Assembly: GCF_008728835.1 (NCBI RefSeq)
Contig: NZ_CP042582.1
Location: 1,550,001 to 1,614,000 of the forward strand
Length of the DNA stretch: 64,000 nucleotides
DNA from: Hypericibacter adhaerens
Lineage (GTDB): Bacteria; Pseudomonadota; Alphaproteobacteria; Dongiales; Dongiaceae
Reading direction: 5' to 3'
Shown one piece after another: positions 34,263 through 43,167 of the stretch. Under the pieces are notes generated by a model. It was given only the letters and a program-made list of their open reading frames with translations. It made no database searches and was not told where the DNA came from. Made by a program: the position numbers and the translations under genes. Numbering within the stretch: the stretch's first letter is position 1; every line of letters begins with the position of its first letter.

Positions 34263-35306
34263 CTAAGACGCATGTCCGCCGGCGCCGTCGATGGCATCGA
34301 GGACCAGCGCCTGCAGCCGGGCGAGATGGCCTTCCTGCAGCGGCGACAGCACGCCTTCGTGGTAGACGCCGGCCTCGAAGTTGCGCTGCACCGTCTCGCA
34401 GATCCCCATGTCCTCGCGCGTGATCTGCCGGTTCCAGGCGATCGAATCCGCTTTTTCCTCGGGCGAGAGGCTGGCGAACCAGGACCAGTTGGTGAGCTTC
34501 ATGCGCGTGGGCGAGATCGGCTCGATGCGCTCGGCTTTGAAGCTGCGGGCGCCGGCGACGCCCTGGAAGCCGGGAAAACGATAGAACCAGATGCCCTGGT
34601 TGCCGCGCAGCGTCGTGTCGCCGCCGGCATAGGTCACATGGAAGACGACGAGACGGCCCTCGTCATAAGCCTCGATCTGCGTGTTGGCGCGATCGACGGC
34701 GGCATTGAGGCGCCGGTGAACGGTCGGCAGGTGATAGCCCTCGACCGTGTTCTCGCAATAGGCCTTCCAGTTGCAGTCGCCCTCGGCCGAGAAGCCGCCA
34801 TCGAGCGCGAGATCGGCGGGCTTCGGGAATTCGTCGCAAAGCGCCGGCAGGGAGCCGAGCCACGCCGCGAGGCCCGGCGCCTCGTCGTCGAGGCAGACGA
34901 AGACGAGTTCGTTCCAGATCTCGACCCGGACCGGGAAGAGGCCGTGCGCGGCGAGGTCGAGCGCATCCTCCGGGCCGAAGTTCGGCGCCTTCCGCAGCGC
35001 GCCCGTCAGGTCGTAGGTCCAGGCATGGTAGGGACAGACGATGCGGGCGCAGGCCCCTGTCCCGTCGGCTAGCAGCTTCGCGGCGCGATGGCGGCAGACA
35101 TTGTGGAAGCCGCGCAGGATGCCGTCATCGCCGCGGATCACGAACAGGGGCCAGCCGTTGACGGTATCCGCGCGCCAGCTTCGCGGCTCGCGCAGGCCGG
35201 CCTCCGGCCCGAACAGCGCCCAGTTGCGCGCGAAGATCCGCTGCCGGTCGCGCTGATAGGCGGCCGGATCGATGTACCAGGAGACCGGCAGCAGGGTCCT
35301 GGTCAT
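34263..35306 (-). CDS. Rieske oxygenase, alpha subunit
   Basis: A 347-residue aromatic-ring-hydroxylating oxygenase. The Rieske [2Fe-2S] site is CRHRAAKLL and, further on, CPYHAWTYDL. The mononuclear iron region is CENTVEGYHLPTVHRRL, with the two histidines and a bridging acidic residue; the C-terminal aspartate/glutamate is not certain by eye. FAGVYHEGVLSP-like NFEAGVYHEGVLSPLQEGH ends the catalytic domain. The start at 35306 overlaps the TIM-barrel stop by four bases (ATGA). No reductase or ferredoxin gene is adjacent, so electrons must come from elsewhere. Substrate unknown. Confidence 0.88.
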   Translation of the reverse strand: MTRTLLPVSWYIDPAAYQRDRQRIFARNWALFGPEAGLREPRSWRADTVNGWPLFVIRGDDGILRGFHNVCRHRAAKLLADGTGACARIVCPYHAWTYDLTGALRKAPNFGPEDALDLAAHGLFPVRVEIWNELVFVCLDDEAPGLAAWLGSLPALCDEFPKPADLALDGGFSAEGDCNWKAYCENTVEGYHLPTVHRRLNAAVDRANTQIEAYDEGRLVVFHVTYAGGDTTLRGNQGIWFYRFPGFQGVAGARSFKAERIEPISPTRMKLTNWSWFASLSPEEKADSIAWNRQITREDMGICETVQRNFEAGVYHEGVLSPLQEGHLARLQALVLDAIDGAGGHAS

Positions 35307-36163
35307 GGGGCTTCCTTCGCGCCGCGGTCCTCGGCCTCGATCCGCGCCCAGAGATCGCGCACCATGGTCTTGAGCGTCTGCGCCTCCTGCCAGCGGTCCG
35401 ACAGCTCGTAGCCGTCCGGCCCCGTGATCGCATATTCCCGCGGCCCAAGCTCGCACAGGAAGGTCAGGCTGTCATCGGGGCCGGCGCGCCGGCGCCAGCT
35501 CCGCATGCCGTATTCCCACCAGGTCAGGAACAGCTCGACCCAGTGCCGGTGCTGGGGGAAACCGATCTGGATCTGGATCTGCTCGCGGCTGCCGATCCGC
35601 CCCTGCAGGCCCCAGGCATGGTCGAGGATGCGATGGATCAGGGCATGGTTCTCGTCGGAGACCGGGTACCAGAACTCGCGCCCGACCAGGAAATGCGACA
35701 GATCGGCCTCGAGCCTGAGATCGGGAAAGCGGTCGAGCAGGTGCAGCGTGAAGATGAGGTCGGTCGTCATCTCGTTGCGGTGCGTCTCGATATTGAGCGC
35801 GATGCCGGCCTCGGCCGCGAGCGCGCGCCAGCCCTCGATATAGGGCACGCAGGCATCGAGCGTGTAAGGGCGCACGACCGGCAGCAGATTGATATGCGTG
35901 CCGCCCAGCTCGCGGGCGGTCTCGAGGACCGGCGCCAAGGCCTCGACCGTGGAGACGAAGGCTTCGATCTGCCAGGCGAGGCCGTGCTGGCGCAGCAATC
36001 CGGTGGCCCGGCGCGCGAACGCGGGATCGCCGAAATCGACGCTGGCGCCGTCGAAGCCGGCTTCCGCGATCATCCGGATCTTTTCCTCGAGCGGCCATTC
36101 CATCCCGTCAGGCTGGCGGCGCTCCATGGCCCAGAGCGACTGGAAGACGAGCAGCTTCTGCAT
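35303..36163 (-). CDS. TIM-barrel sugar phosphate isomerase/epimerase family protein
   Basis: A 286-residue AP endonuclease 2-like (xylose isomerase-like) barrel. MIAEAGFDGASVDFGDP, HINLLPVVRPYTLDA, IALNIETHRNEMTTDL and RLEADLSHFLVGREFW supply the acidic and His metal ligands usual in this family. The start is at 36163; the frame stays open to 36583 as a shadow of the LysR gene. It overlaps the Rieske gene by four bases, so the two proteins very likely act on one substrate or its product. Confidence 0.82.
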   Translation of the reverse strand: MQKLLVFQSLWAMERRQPDGMEWPLEEKIRMIAEAGFDGASVDFGDPAFARRATGLLRQHGLAWQIEAFVSTVEALAPVLETARELGGTHINLLPVVRPYTLDACVPYIEGWRALAAEAGIALNIETHRNEMTTDLIFTLHLLDRFPDLRLEADLSHFLVGREFWYPVSDENHALIHRILDHAWGLQGRIGSREQIQIQIGFPQHRHWVELFLTWWEYGMRSWRRRAGPDDSLTFLCELGPREYAITGPDGYELSDRWQEAQTLKTMVRDLWARIEAEDRGAKEAP

Positions 36164-36186
36164 GAACGGCCCCCCGGCGCCGATGG

Positions 36187-37146
36187 CTATTCCGCCGACG
36201 ATGCCTGCAGCCGGGCCTCTGCCGCGCGGCGCTGGGCGGCCAAGTGGCAGGGATCCCACTCCGTGTCGCCGCTGAAGCGTTCCACCAGCGCATCGATCAG
36301 GATGCGGACTTTGCCGGGAACCTGGGCGCCGGGCGGCCGCAGCAGATACATGCCGGCTTCCGGCATCGGGAAATCCGTCAGCAGCGGCTCGAGGCGGCCG
36401 CCGCGCACCGCCTCCGCGATGATGAAGGTCGGCAGGACGGCGATGCCGAGGCCCGCGATCGCCCAGGCCATGAGCGCTTCGCCGCTGTCGGCATGGAGCC
36501 GGCCCGCGGGCCGCACCGCCGTCCAGCGCTTGCCCACGCGGAACGACCATTCGGCCGTCGCCGTGCCGGTATAGATCAGGCATTCATGCCGCGTGAGGTC
36601 CTCCGGGACCTGCGGCCGGCCTTTCTCGGCCAGGTAATCCGGGCTCGCCACCACCGCGCCGTAGATCGGCGCGATGCGCCGCGCCACCAGACTCGAATCC
36701 TTCAGCGTGCCGAGCCGCACGGCGGCGTCGAAGCGCTCGCCGATCAGGTCGACGAACCGGTCGCTATAGTCGGCGGCGATCTCCAGCCGCGGATGGTGCT
36801 TCGCCAGCTCGCCCAGCAGGGGCGCGATATGGCGGACGCCGAAGGAGAGGGGAGCCGCCAGCCGCAGCCGGCCGACCACCCCGCTGCCCTGGCGGGCCAC
36901 GGCCTCCTCCGCTTCCTCGAGATCGGCCAGGATCCGCTCGCTGCGCAGCTTGAACTCCAGCCCCGCCTCGGTGGGACTGACGCCCCGGGTGGTCCGGCTG
37001 AGGAGCGGGGCGCCCAGATTGGCCTCGAGCCGGGCGATGCGCCGGCTGACGATCGATTTCGACACCCCCAGCCGCCTGGCCGCCCGGCCGAAACCGCCGG
37101 TTTCCACCACCGCCACGAAGCCCCGGAGATCCTCCAGCTCGGCCAT
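36187..37146 (-). CDS. LysR family transcriptional regulator
   Basis: A 319-residue regulator. The N-terminal winged helix is LRGFVAVVETGGFGRAARRL, VSKSIVSRRIARLEANLGAP and RTTRGVSPTEAG. The effector domain begins near residue 95 (GRLRLAAPLSFGVRHIAPLL). It belongs to the CrgA-like subgroup often found divergent from azoreductase or quinone oxidoreductase genes, as here. It also lies 23 bases before the TIM-barrel gene on the same strand and may control that run as well. The 118 bases to azoR probably hold its operator. Confidence 0.9.
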   Translation of the reverse strand: MAELEDLRGFVAVVETGGFGRAARRLGVSKSIVSRRIARLEANLGAPLLSRTTRGVSPTEAGLEFKLRSERILADLEEAEEAVARQGSGVVGRLRLAAPLSFGVRHIAPLLGELAKHHPRLEIAADYSDRFVDLIGERFDAAVRLGTLKDSSLVARRIAPIYGAVVASPDYLAEKGRPQVPEDLTRHECLIYTGTATAEWSFRVGKRWTAVRPAGRLHADSGEALMAWAIAGLGIAVLPTFIIAEAVRGGRLEPLLTDFPMPEAGMYLLRPPGAQVPGKVRILIDALVERFSGDTEWDPCHLAAQRRAAEARLQASSAE

Positions 37147-37264
37147 GATCGCTGTTCCATTTTATGCAACAGATTGGTGCTGATTTTGGCCATATTGGAC
37201 CGGATTTGGAACCACTAAATCTGGGGGCATCGACATCAGGCTTCACCCTGGAGGGGTTCGTTCC

Positions 37265-37890
37265 ATGTCCACCGTTCTCGTTCTCAACAGCAGCGCGCTC
37301 GGCGGCGCGTCGGTTTCCAAGCAACTGGCCGAGAAGGCCGTCGCCCAGCTCCGCGCCCAGGATCCGCATCTGCGGGTCGTGCCCGCGATCTCGGCGAGAC
37401 GCCGGTCCCGCATCTGACCACCGACGGCGCCACCGCCATTCGCGGGGGCGAACCCGCCAACGCGGCCCAGAAGGCCACGCAGGCGCTCTCCGACGAACTC
37501 ATCGCCGAGCTCAAGGCCGCCGACACGATCATCATCGGCGCGCCGATGTACAATTTCGGCATCGCCTCGACGCTCAAGGCCTGGTTCGACCATGTGCTGC
37601 GCGCGGGCGTCACCTTCCGCTACACCGAGACGGGCCCCGTGGGCCTCGTCACCGGCAAGCGCGCGATCGTGATCGAGACCCGCGGCGGCCTCTACAGCGA
37701 AGGCCCGGCGCAGCCCTTCGATTCCCAGGAGCCGCATCTGCGCACGCTCCTGGGCTTCATCGGCATCACCGACGTCACCTTCGTGCGCGCCGAGAAGCTG
37801 GCCTTCGGGCCCGAGCTGCGCGAGCAGGCGATCGGCAACGCACAGGCCGTGCTGGAGCGGCATATCGAGGAACGTCGCCGCGCGGCCTGA
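37265..37890 (+). pseudogene. azoR: FMN-dependent NADH-azoreductase, frameshifted
   Basis: The product would be about 208 residues, reducing azo and quinone compounds. The N-terminal part from ATG 37265 (STVLVLNSSALGGASVSKQL) is in one frame and breaks after VVPAIS; the rest (RDLGETPVPHL, APMYNFGIASTLKAWFDHVL, RAGVTFRYTETGPVGLVTGK, SRGG-like TRGGLYSEGP) continues in another frame from about 37384. One base is missing in a short C run near 37382. Everything else is conserved, so either a recent loss or a sequence error. A terminator follows. Confidence 0.85.
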
Positions 37891-37915
37891 AGGACGGACG
37901 GTTCGGTTCAAGAGG

Positions 37916-37946
37916 GGCGGCCCGCCACCGCGGGCCGCCTTTTTTG
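37916..37946 (+). terminator. Terminator after azoR
   Basis: A ten-base-pair stem GGCGGCCCGC / GCGGGCCGCC with a four-base loop is followed by six or seven T, 25 bases after the azoR stop. Confidence 0.9.
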
Positions 37947-38049
37947 CGTGCCCGGTATGGGTTCCCGCCATCCCGCCCGAACCGGCAATGGCGTCCAATC
38001 ATTCGCGAAGAGATGCAGCCGCCGGCACGAGCCTGTCGTGGCAGTCGGT

Positions 38050-38159
38050 TTGGCAAGGCTACCCGTAAAAATATATTATAGTTTTATAATACACTCATTA
38101 AGTGAACAGGTCGCTCGAATGAGAAGGCATTGCGATTTTTAACCTAAACGCTTAGGTTA
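38050..38159 (+). promoter_or_regulatory. AT-rich promoter region and palindromic operator of the DUF4160/DUF2442 pair
   Basis: TTGGCA (38050) and TATATT (38072) are 16 bases apart; a consensus TATAAT also stands at 38085. The inverted repeat TAACCTAA-ACGC-TTAGGTTA (38140-38159) ends two bases before the GGGAGG ribosome site. The segment is strikingly AT-rich for this genome. A repressor bound there would block both transcription and ribosome entry. Confidence 0.7.
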
Positions 38160-38173
38160 TGGGAGGTTGGGCG

Positions 38174-38422
38174 ATGGCGAAGGTGCTTCGCGAGCAGGGA
38201 TTTCGAGCGGTCGTCTACCCTAACGATCACCGGCCCGCGCATGTTCACGTGATCGAGGCCGAAAGCGAAGCCGTATTCGACTTGCATTGCCCTGGAGGGC
38301 CGCCGGCGTTGCGGGAGAATTACGGCTTCTCGCGTCAGGATCTTCGGAAGATCGAAACGATCCTGTCCCGCCAGATAACGGATATCTGCGAACGATGGAG
38401 AGCGATTCATGGCGCGGCATGA
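38174..38422 (+). CDS. DUF4160 domain-containing protein (possible toxin of a TA pair)
   Basis: An 82-residue protein: AKVLREQGFRAVVYPNDHRP, AHVHVIEAESEAVFDLHC and FSRQDLRKIETILSRQ. DUF4160 proteins usually carry the HxPxHVHV pattern, seen here as DHRPAHVHV, and pair with DUF2442 proteins. The start at 38174 has GGGAGG seven bases before; ATG 38159 is in frame but lies within the palindrome. It overlaps the DUF2442 gene by 14 bases. Toxin function is predicted from the pairing only. Confidence 0.85.
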   Translation: MAKVLREQGFRAVVYPNDHRPAHVHVIEAESEAVFDLHCPGGPPALRENYGFSRQDLRKIETILSRQITDICERWRAIHGAA

Positions 38423-38828
38423 CGAATTCGATCGCACGGATACCCGCGCTGCAGAACGCCGGAAGTCGACCCCCGGGGCTGTTTCCGCGGCTTTTGACAA
38501 GAAGCAGGGCAAGATCGTCGTCGAGCTGAGCACGGGGCTGACGATTGCGTTTCGGCCTGGCGATGCCCAGGGCTTGGAACAAGCGACCCCAACCGATCTT
38601 GGGGAGATTGAGATCAGCCCCTCAGGCTTCGGCCTTCATTTTCCTCGCATCGATGCCGACCTCTATATCCCGGCACTGCTCGAGGGATTCTTCGGCTCTC
38701 GCCGCTGGATGGCGGCGCGGCTGGGCGCGCGGGGAGGCAAGGCGAAGACGGAAGCAAAGGCCGAGGCATCCCGCGCCAATGGCTTGCTCGGCGGTCGCCC
38801 GCGGAAACGCAATCGCGAACTCACCTGA
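38409..38828 (+). CDS. DUF2442 domain-containing protein (possible antitoxin)
   Basis: A 139-residue protein. The DUF2442 core is FDKKQGKIVVELSTGLTIAF, RPGDAQGLEQATPTDLGEIE and GFGLHFPRIDADLYIPALLE. The C-terminal 40 residues are basic and Ala-rich (GARGGKAKTEAKAEASRANG, LLGGRPRKRNREL), a likely DNA-binding tail that could recognise the upstream palindrome. It is coupled to the DUF4160 gene by overlap. Confidence 0.85.
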   Translation: MARHDEFDRTDTRAAERRKSTPGAVSAAFDKKQGKIVVELSTGLTIAFRPGDAQGLEQATPTDLGEIEISPSGFGLHFPRIDADLYIPALLEGFFGSRRWMAARLGARGGKAKTEAKAEASRANGLLGGRPRKRNRELT

Positions 38829-38852
38829 AGAGCATCCTCCCCGAAACGGGAG

Positions 38853-38882
38853 CGGCCCGCCCTCGTGAGGGGCGGGCCGTTC
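38853..38882 (+). terminator. Hairpin after the DUF4160/DUF2442 pair
   Basis: A ten-base-pair stem CGGCCCGCCC / GGGCGGGCCG with a seven-base loop lies 24 bases after the DUF2442 stop. Only two T follow, so termination is likely but not strong. Confidence 0.55.
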
Positions 38883-39053
38883 GCACCGGAGGCGCCGAGC
38901 CAGGACAGGCGCTCTCGGATTGGTGGCGGCCCTGCCTTTCGTCGGGGTCGAAAATCCCGGGCGCGCGCCGCCGTCACGCGCCCGGAAGTTTGACAGGGAG
39001 ACTCGAGATAAACCTCAACTCTTGGTCACGTCATGTGCCATTCCAGCCGCCGC

Positions 39054-42000
39054 TCAGGAGCAGCCGCTGGTCGATCCGCAAGTGGTGCACTTCATGCAGG
39101 TCCCGTTGCGGACGAGAGTGAAATTGCCGCACTCACCGCAGGCGTCCCCCTCATAGCCCTTGAGCTTCGCCTCGCGAATCCTCTCGAGCTTGTCGTCGAC
39201 CGCCTGCATGACTGCGACCCCGACGGCAACCGCTTCGGCGGCGCCATTGCCGGCGAGCCCTTCCACGGCGGCGACCGCCGCCGTGCCATTCCCCAGTTGC
39301 GCCGAGACGGCGGCATGGCCGTTGCCGATGGCCGCCGTCATCATCAGATCCTCGCCATTGGCCACGCGCTGCAACCCGCTGTTCTTGAGCACGACCAGGT
39401 TGGTCGAGCGCACGAAGCCGGTGCTGACGAGCCTCTTGGCCTCGACCGTCGCGGGCTTGGCCGTGGCCGGCACATTGCCGTCGCCCGAGCCGTTGCCGAC
39501 GCTGTCGGGCAGGAGGTCGCCCGGCTGCGCATGGGCCAGGTCGGTGCGGCCCAGATAGGAGATGGCGAGCTCGCGGAACACGTAGTCGAGGATCGAGGTC
39601 GCCATCTTGATGGCGTCGTTGCCCTCGACGATGCCGTTCGGCTCGAAGCGCGTGAAGGTGAAGGCCTCCACAAACTCCTCCAGCGGCACGCCATACTGCA
39701 GGCCGATCGAGATCGCGATCGCGAAATTGTTCATCAGGCTGCGGAAGGCGGCGCCTTCCTTGTGCATGTCGATGAAGATCTCGCCGACCGTGCCGTCCTC
39801 GTACTCGCCGGTGTGGAGATAGACCTTGTGCCCGCCGACGATGGCCTTCTGGGTATAGGATTTGCGGCGGTTGGGCAGGCGCTTGCGGTCGTGGCGGACC
39901 ACCCGCTCGACGATCCGTTCCACGATGCGCTCGGCGATGACGGGAGCCCGCGCCGCGGCCGGCTGCTCCATCACCTCCTCGAGCTCGTCCTCGTCCTCGA
40001 AGATCTGCGATTGCAGCGGCTGCGACAGCTTGGAACCGTCGCGATAGAGCGCATTCGCCTTGATGCCGAGGCGCCAGGACAGCATGTAGGCGTCCTTGCA
40101 ATCCTCGACCGTCGCGGCGTTCGGCATGTTGATGGTCTTGGAGATGGCGCCGGAGATGAAGGACTGCGCCGCCGCCATCATGTGGATATGGCTGTCGACC
40201 GAGAGGAAGCGCTTGCCGATGCGACCGCAGGGGTTGGCGCAGTCGAAGATCGGCAGATGCTCGGCCTTCAGATGCGGTGCGCCCTCGAGGGTCATGGCGC
40301 CGCAGCAGTAGGTGTTGGCCTGCTCGACCTGCGCCTTGGTGAAGCCCAGCTCCGCCAGCATGTCGAAGCCGACCTCGTTGAGCTGCTCGGTGGTGAAGCC
40401 CAGCCCGGCCGTGCAGAACTCCTCGCCCAGCACCCACTTGTTGAAGGCGAAGCGGATGTCGAAGGCGGTGGCAAGCGCCGCTTCCAGCGCCTGGAGGGCG
40501 CCCGCGGTGAAGCCCTTGGCCTTGAGCACCATGTGGTTGACGGCCGGCGCCTGCTCCAGCGTGCCGTGCCCGACGGCATAGCGGATGATGTCCTCGATCC
40601 GCCCTTCATCGTAGCCCAGCGCCTTGAGGGCCTGGGGCACCATGCGGTTGATGATCTTGAAATAGCCGCCGCCGGCAAGCTTCTTGAACTTCACCAGCGC
40701 GAAATCGGGTTCGATGCCGGTGGTGTCGCAATCCATCACCAGGCCGATCGTGCCGGTGGGCGCGATCACCGTCGCCTGCGCGTTGCGATAGCCATGCTCC
40801 TCGCCCAGCGCCAGGGCCTGGTCCCAGACCTTCTTGGCATGGGCCGTCAGTTCCTTGTCCGGGCAATTCGCATGGTCGAGCGGAACGGGGAGGACGGTCA
40901 GGCCCTCATAGCCTTTGGTCTCGCCATAGGCCGCGCGGCGGTGGTTGCGGATCACGCGCAGCATCGCCTCGCGGTTCTTGTCGTAGCCCGGGAAGGTGCC
41001 GAGCTCGCCCGCCATCTCGGCCGAGGTGGCGTAGGAGACGCCGGTCATGACCGCGGTCAGCGCGCCGCAGAGCGCGCGGCCCTTGTCGCTGTCATAGGGC
41101 AGGCCCATGGCCATCAGGAGGCCGCCGATATTGGCATAGCCCAGGCCCAGCGTGCGGAACTCGTAGGAAAGCTGGGCGATCTCGCGCGAGGGGAACTGCG
41201 CCATCAGCACCGAGATCTCAAGCGTCAGCGTCCAGAGCCGGGTCGCGTGCTCATAGGCCTCGATGTCGAAGCGGCCGTCCTCCTGGCGGAAGGTCATCAG
41301 GTTCAGGGACGCCAGGTTGCAGGCCGTGTCGTCCAGGAACATGTATTCCGAGCAGGGATTGGACGCGTTGATGCGCCCGCTCTCGGGGCAGGTATGCCAC
41401 TCGTTGATGGTGGTGTCGTATTGCACGCCCGGATCGGCGCAGGCCCAGGCGGCGTAGGAGATCTTCTCCCACAGCTCGCGCGCCTTCATGGTCTTGGCGG
41501 GCTTGCCGTCGGTGCGGCGGATCAGCTTCCACTCGCCGTCCTTCTGCACCGCCTCGATGAACCGGTTGGTGACGCGCACCGAGTTGTTCGAATTCTGCCC
41601 CGAGACCGTGAGATAGGCGTCCGAATCCCAGTCGGTGTCGTAGGTGCGGAACTCGATCGACTTGTAGCCCTGCTGGGCGAACTGGATCACGCGCTGGATG
41701 TAGTTCTCCGGCAGCATGACCTTGCGCGCCGCCTTGATCGCCGTGCGCAGCGCCTTGTTCTGCTTCGGATCGAAGCGGCCTTCGCTCTTGTCCGCATGGC
41801 AGGCGGCGATGATGGCGTTGAGATGCGGCTGGGCCAGGCGCGAGCCCGCGACCAGCGCCGCCACCTTCTGCTCCTCGACCACCTTCCAGTTGATGTAGTC
41901 CTCGATGTCCGGGTGATCGAGATCGACCGTGACCATCTTGGCCGCGCGCCGCGTCGTGCCGCCCGACTTGATGGCGCCCGCCGCGCGGTCGCCGATCTTG

Positions 42001-42773
42001 AGGAAGCTCATCAGGCCCGACGACTTGCCGCCGCCCGAGAGCTTCTCGCCCTCGCCGCGCAGCCGGGAGAAGTTCGAGCCGGTGCCCGAGCCGTATTTGA
42101 AGAGCCGCGCCTCGCGCACCCACAGATCCATGATGCCGCCCTCGTTCACGAGGTCGTCGGACACCGACTGGATGAAGCAGGCATGGGGCTGGGGATGCTC
42201 GTAGGCCGAGGCCGAGGCCACCAGCTTGCCGGTCTCGAAATCGACGTAATAGTGGCCCTGCGAGGGCCCGTCGATGCCATAGGCCCAGTGCAGGCCCGTG
42301 TTGAACCATTGCGGGCTGTTGGGCGCCCCCATCTGGCGCGCCAGCATGAAGCGCATCTCGTCGTAATAGGCCTGGGCGTCGTCCTCGCCGTCGAAATAGC
42401 CGCCCTTCCAGCCCCAATAGGCCCAGGTGCCGGCCAGCCGGTCGAAGACCTGGGTCGCCGAGGTCTCGCCGACCGTGCGCTGTCCCGGCTCGAGCTCGGC
42501 CAGCGCCGCCTCGTCGGGCACATGGCGCCAGAGGAAGGAGGGAACGGTGTTCTCCTCGACCGCCTTCAGCCGCGCCGGTACGCCCGCCTTGCGGAAATAT
42601 TTCTGCGCCAGCACATCGCACGCGACCTGAGACCAATCCGCCGGCACATCGATATCGCGGAGCTGGAACACCAGCGATCCGTCCGGATTGCGGATCTCGC
42701 TCGTGGTCTTGCGGAACTCGATCTCGGCATAGGGCAAAGCCCCGGCCTGCGTGAAACGACGGCTAATGCGCAT
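39054..42773 (-). CDS. nrdJ: Adenosylcobalamin-dependent (class II) ribonucleotide reductase
   Basis: A 1239-residue enzyme that reduces ribonucleotides to deoxyribonucleotides with a B12 radical, with or without oxygen. Signatures: [11 protein letters not shown]-like [26 protein letters not shown]-like [54 protein letters not shown] (catalytic Cys and Glu), and [20 protein letters not shown]. The C-terminus is a zinc ribbon: [18 protein letters not shown] and [10 protein letters not shown]. Length is normal for the alphaproteobacterial form. Tandem NrdR boxes lie upstream. Confidence 0.96.
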   Translation of the reverse strand: MRISRRFTQAGALPYAEIEFRKTTSEIRNPDGSLVFQLRDIDVPADWSQVACDVLAQKYFRKAGVPARLKAVEENTVPSFLWRHVPDEAALAELEPGQRTVGETSATQVFDRLAGTWAYWGWKGGYFDGEDDAQAYYDEMRFMLARQMGAPNSPQWFNTGLHWAYGIDGPSQGHYYVDFETGKLVASASAYEHPQPHACFIQSVSDDLVNEGGIMDLWVREARLFKYGSGTGSNFSRLRGEGEKLSGGGKSSGLMSFLKIGDRAAGAIKSGGTTRRAAKMVTVDLDHPDIEDYINWKVVEEQKVAALVAGSRLAQPHLNAIIAACHADKSEGRFDPKQNKALRTAIKAARKVMLPENYIQRVIQFAQQGYKSIEFRTYDTDWDSDAYLTVSGQNSNNSVRVTNRFIEAVQKDGEWKLIRRTDGKPAKTMKARELWEKISYAAWACADPGVQYDTTINEWHTCPESGRINASNPCSEYMFLDDTACNLASLNLMTFRQEDGRFDIEAYEHATRLWTLTLEISVLMAQFPSREIAQLSYEFRTLGLGYANIGGLLMAMGLPYDSDKGRALCGALTAVMTGVSYATSAEMAGELGTFPGYDKNREAMLRVIRNHRRAAYGETKGYEGLTVLPVPLDHANCPDKELTAHAKKVWDQALALGEEHGYRNAQATVIAPTGTIGLVMDCDTTGIEPDFALVKFKKLAGGGYFKIINRMVPQALKALGYDEGRIEDIIRYAVGHGTLEQAPAVNHMVLKAKGFTAGALQALEAALATAFDIRFAFNKWVLGEEFCTAGLGFTTEQLNEVGFDMLAELGFTKAQVEQANTYCCGAMTLEGAPHLKAEHLPIFDCANPCGRIGKRFLSVDSHIHMMAAAQSFISGAISKTINMPNAATVEDCKDAYMLSWRLGIKANALYRDGSKLSQPLQSQIFEDEDELEEVMEQPAAARAPVIAERIVERIVERVVRHDRKRLPNRRKSYTQKAIVGGHKVYLHTGEYEDGTVGEIFIDMHKEGAAFRSLMNNFAIAISIGLQYGVPLEEFVEAFTFTRFEPNGIVEGNDAIKMATSILDYVFRELAISYLGRTDLAHAQPGDLLPDSVGNGSGDGNVPATAKPATVEAKRLVSTGFVRSTNLVVLKNSGLQRVANGEDLMMTAAIGNGHAAVSAQLGNGTAAVAAVEGLAGNGAAEAVAVGVAVMQAVDDKLERIREAKLKGYEGDACGECGNFTLVRNGTCMKCTTCGSTSGCS

Positions 42774-43167
42774 TACTTACCCCCGTAGAGGGCCGAAATT
42801 TGCGGACTCCCTCTCCCTCTTGAGCTTTCGCCCGAAAAACGCTCTCTAGGGATTTGATCCGCCGCCAGATATTGGGGCCCAACCGCACCGGCGCCCCAAC
42901 ATATTGAGCGCGGAGTCATGCGATTGCAACCACATTCTGTGGTGAATTTTTAGGCAGCACACTAGATGTAGTGCGATGCAATAGGCCTAGTAGGCCCCAG
43001 ATGGCAGTTTTCCGCGCCCTATGGTTAAGGAAGGGTGAATGTCTGCTGCGGCGCACAAAATGCCCTCCAAAAGGAGGAGGGGACCGGCAGCGTCGAGGAC
43101 TCCGGAAACGCTTGTTCCAGACTCACGGCCCCCTGTGACCGGGTGCCGAGCAGACTCCATCGTTCCT
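42774..43167. other. Intergenic region upstream of nrdJ
   Basis: About 390 bases without a gene. It holds the nrdJ leader, the two NrdR boxes, a possible minus-strand promoter (TTGCAA 42924-42929 and CAATAT 42901-42906, 17 apart), and a GGGGCCC...GGCGCCCC stem near 42873-42900. From 42980 to 43167 I see nothing recognisable. No B12 riboswitch box was found. Confidence 0.6.
42928..42973 (-). promoter_or_regulatory. Tandem NrdR boxes upstream of nrdJ
   Basis: Box 1 is 42928-42943 (core ACCACA-TTC-TGTGGT) and box 2 is 42958-42973 (CACACTAGATGTAGTG, close to the NrdR consensus acaCwAtATaTwGtgt). Their starts are 30 bases apart, about three helical turns, as is usual for paired NrdR sites. NrdR represses ribonucleotide reductase genes when dATP is high. 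Box 1 touches the possible -35. Confidence 0.72.

Noticed and set aside
39033-42788. 1251-codon open frame on the plus strand opposite nrdJ
   Set aside because: A mirror of the nrdJ codon pattern at high GC; its translation is rich in Arg, His, Leu and Asp with no domain.
42774-43020. Cobalamin riboswitch upstream of nrdJ
   Set aside because: Looked for because the enzyme needs B12, but no B12-box-like sequence or matching helices were seen on the minus strand.
42840-43160. Small gene in the nrdJ upstream region
   Set aside because: The short frames there have no ribosome site and no plausible codon use.
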